From NCBI GenBank assembly GCA_003162115.1, contig PMMV01000037.1, forward strand, positions 10,041-17,189: a stretch of 7,149 nucleotides of DNA, in the 5' to 3' direction. Below the pieces are notes generated by a model. It saw only the letters and a list, made by a program, of their open reading frames with translations, searched no databases and was not told the DNA's origin. The translations under genes were made by a program, and so were the position numbers. Source of the DNA: Methanobacterium sp. (lineage in GTDB: Archaea > Methanobacteriota > Methanobacteria > Methanobacteriales > Methanobacteriaceae). This document shows positions 5,982 to 7,149 of the stretch, piece by piece (position 1 is the first letter of the stretch; each line of letters begins with the position of its first letter).

Positions 5982-7046
5982 ATGTATAAAGACATTAATG
6001 AGCGTATAAATGCTGAAAAGGTACAACTAGAGAATGCTATGGATTTAGCAGATTTAGCATGCTGGGAATTTGATACTACTATCAACCGGTTCATATTCAA
6101 TGACCGTTTATATTCCATGTTTGGTACGACATCAGAGAAGGAAGGCGGTTATACCATGTTTCCCGAAGATTATATCAAAAAATATACTCACCCTGAAGAT
6201 CTTCAATATTGTTTGGATGGATTTAAAAAAACATTAGAGTCTGGAGAGTCTGCGTTTGGAACAAGATTTGAACATAGGATTATTCGTGGAGATGGGGAGA
6301 CCCGATACATAGCAATTCAGATAAAGATTGTTAAACCTACTGAAAATAAAAAACCCTATGTTTATGGTACTGTTCAAGATATCACAGATATGAAAATAAC
6401 TGAAATGGGACTTATAAAGTCAATTAAAGAAAAAGAAATTCTTCTCCAAGAGATACATCATCGTACGAAAAATAATTTACTAGTTATAGCCAGCCTCTTA
6501 AATCTTCAGTCAAGATATATAAAAGATAAAGCATCCAAAGATATGTTCAGGGAGAGTCAGAATCGTGCAAGGTCCATGGCCATCATACATGAACGATTAT
6601 ATCAATCAACAGATCTTAAACGTATAAATTTCGGTGAATATATCAATTCCTTAGTAACAGAACTTTTCTGCACTTACAATGCAGAGCCCGGTCTTACTAA
6701 ATTAAAAATAGATGCAGACAATATTCTTATTGACATAGATACATCAATACCATTAGGATTAATAGTGAACGAGCTCATCACCAACTGTTTGTTACATGCT
6801 TTTCCAAATGGCAACATTGGAGAAATCCAAGTAGATTTCCATCCAAAAAATGATCAATATCAATTAATTGTTAAAGATAATGGAATTGGATTTCCAGATG
6901 ATATGGACTTCAAGAATACTGATTCATTAGGTTTATTGATGATCAACAGTTTAACGGACCAGATTGACGGTTTAATTGAACTTGATAATAGCGATGGAAC
7001 AGAAATCAAGATCACATTTAAAGAATTAGAATACAACACTTCTTGA
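5982..7046 (+). CDS. Cytosolic PAS-domain sensor histidine kinase (HisKA_2/HATPase)
   Basis: A 354-residue sensor kinase without transmembrane helices. Residues about 18-138 form one PAS domain: WEFDTTINRFIFNDRLYSMFG, then HPEDL at 70-74, RGDGETRYI and the PAC exit GTVQDITDMK. A HisKA_2 dimerisation domain follows, with the phosphoacceptor box LLQEIHHRTKNNLLVI (154-169); H160, before RTKNN, is the likely phosphorylated histidine. The HATPase domain has N box NELITNCLLHAFPNG (263-277), G1 DNGIGFPDD (299-307) and G2 LGLLMINSL (316-324), so all catalytic boxes are present. The family autophosphorylates and passes phosphate to a response regulator; none is encoded nearby. The PAS ligand is unknown. 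GAGG at 5968-5971 lies ten bases before the ATG. The N-terminus (YKDINERINAEK) resembles the linker that follows a PAS domain, hinting at descent from a longer multi-PAS kinase. Confidence 0.93.
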   Translation: MYKDINERINAEKVQLENAMDLADLACWEFDTTINRFIFNDRLYSMFGTTSEKEGGYTMFPEDYIKKYTHPEDLQYCLDGFKKTLESGESAFGTRFEHRIIRGDGETRYIAIQIKIVKPTENKKPYVYGTVQDITDMKITEMGLIKSIKEKEILLQEIHHRTKNNLLVIASLLNLQSRYIKDKASKDMFRESQNRARSMAIIHERLYQSTDLKRINFGEYINSLVTELFCTYNAEPGLTKLKIDADNILIDIDTSIPLGLIVNELITNCLLHAFPNGNIGEIQVDFHPKNDQYQLIVKDNGIGFPDDMDFKNTDSLGLLMINSLTDQIDGLIELDNSDGTEIKITFKELEYNTS

Positions 7047-7136
7047 TAATCTACTAAATTGCTATTTTATAATGTGAAATATTATATATGCCCAAATATC
7101 ACTCTAAACTCGAAACAAAAATGTCTACTTAACGCA

Positions 7137-7144
7137 TTTATATA
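7137..7144 (+). promoter_or_regulatory. Possible TATA box for a gene beyond the window
   Basis: tttatata near the right edge has the archaeal TATA consensus. The preceding 90 bases after the kinase stop hold no ORF and no clear T-tract. Without the downstream sequence this remains tentative. Confidence 0.3.
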
Positions 7145-7149
7145 GTAGA

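Overview
The window is AT-rich DNA from what is most likely a methanogenic archaeon of the Methanobacterium type. This is inference. The support is TATA-like promoter boxes, oligo-T terminators, strong GGAGGT/GGGAG ribosome-binding sites with TTG/GTG starts, a soluble PAS-HisKA_2 histidine kinase, and an SSS symporter paired with a small single-helix protein. No methanogenesis gene lies inside the window, so the host cannot be proven from it.

Layout: (1) 1-1479 (+) is the 3' three quarters of feoB, the ferrous iron transporter; its GTPase domain lies upstream of the window. (2) 1515-3338 (-) is a two-gene unit read leftward: a roughly 68-aa one-helix protein, then a 528-aa sodium:solute symporter, ending at a T-tract terminator that faces feoB. 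(3) 3339-3663 is an AT-rich divergent intergenic region. (4) 3664-4605 (+) is a phosphate acetyl/butyryltransferase-family enzyme starting at TTG. (5) 4733-5215 (-) is a six-helix HdeD/DUF308 membrane protein, convergent with the transferase and sharing a bidirectional terminator with it. (6) 5429-5776 (+) is a small, very acidic protein that I do not recognise. (7) 5982-7046 (+) is a complete cytosolic PAS-HisKA_2-HATPase sensor kinase with no response regulator beside it. The last 100 bases hold only a possible promoter for a gene beyond the edge.

How the parts fit: apart from the symporter and its small partner, each gene looks like its own transcription unit with its own promoter region and terminator. 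I see no evidence that they form one pathway. The common theme is membrane transport and sensing (iron uptake, Na+-coupled solute uptake, a membrane stress-type protein, a sensor kinase) plus one acyl-CoA/acyl-phosphate enzyme. I found no CRISPR array, insertion sequence, tRNA or rRNA, and no convincing new multi-gene system. The items most worth following up are the symporter/small-protein pair with an inverted repeat in its promoter region, the transferase with no acyl kinase beside it, and the acidic orphan protein. For three genes the ribosome-binding site lies inside the longest open frame, so the start should be moved inward.
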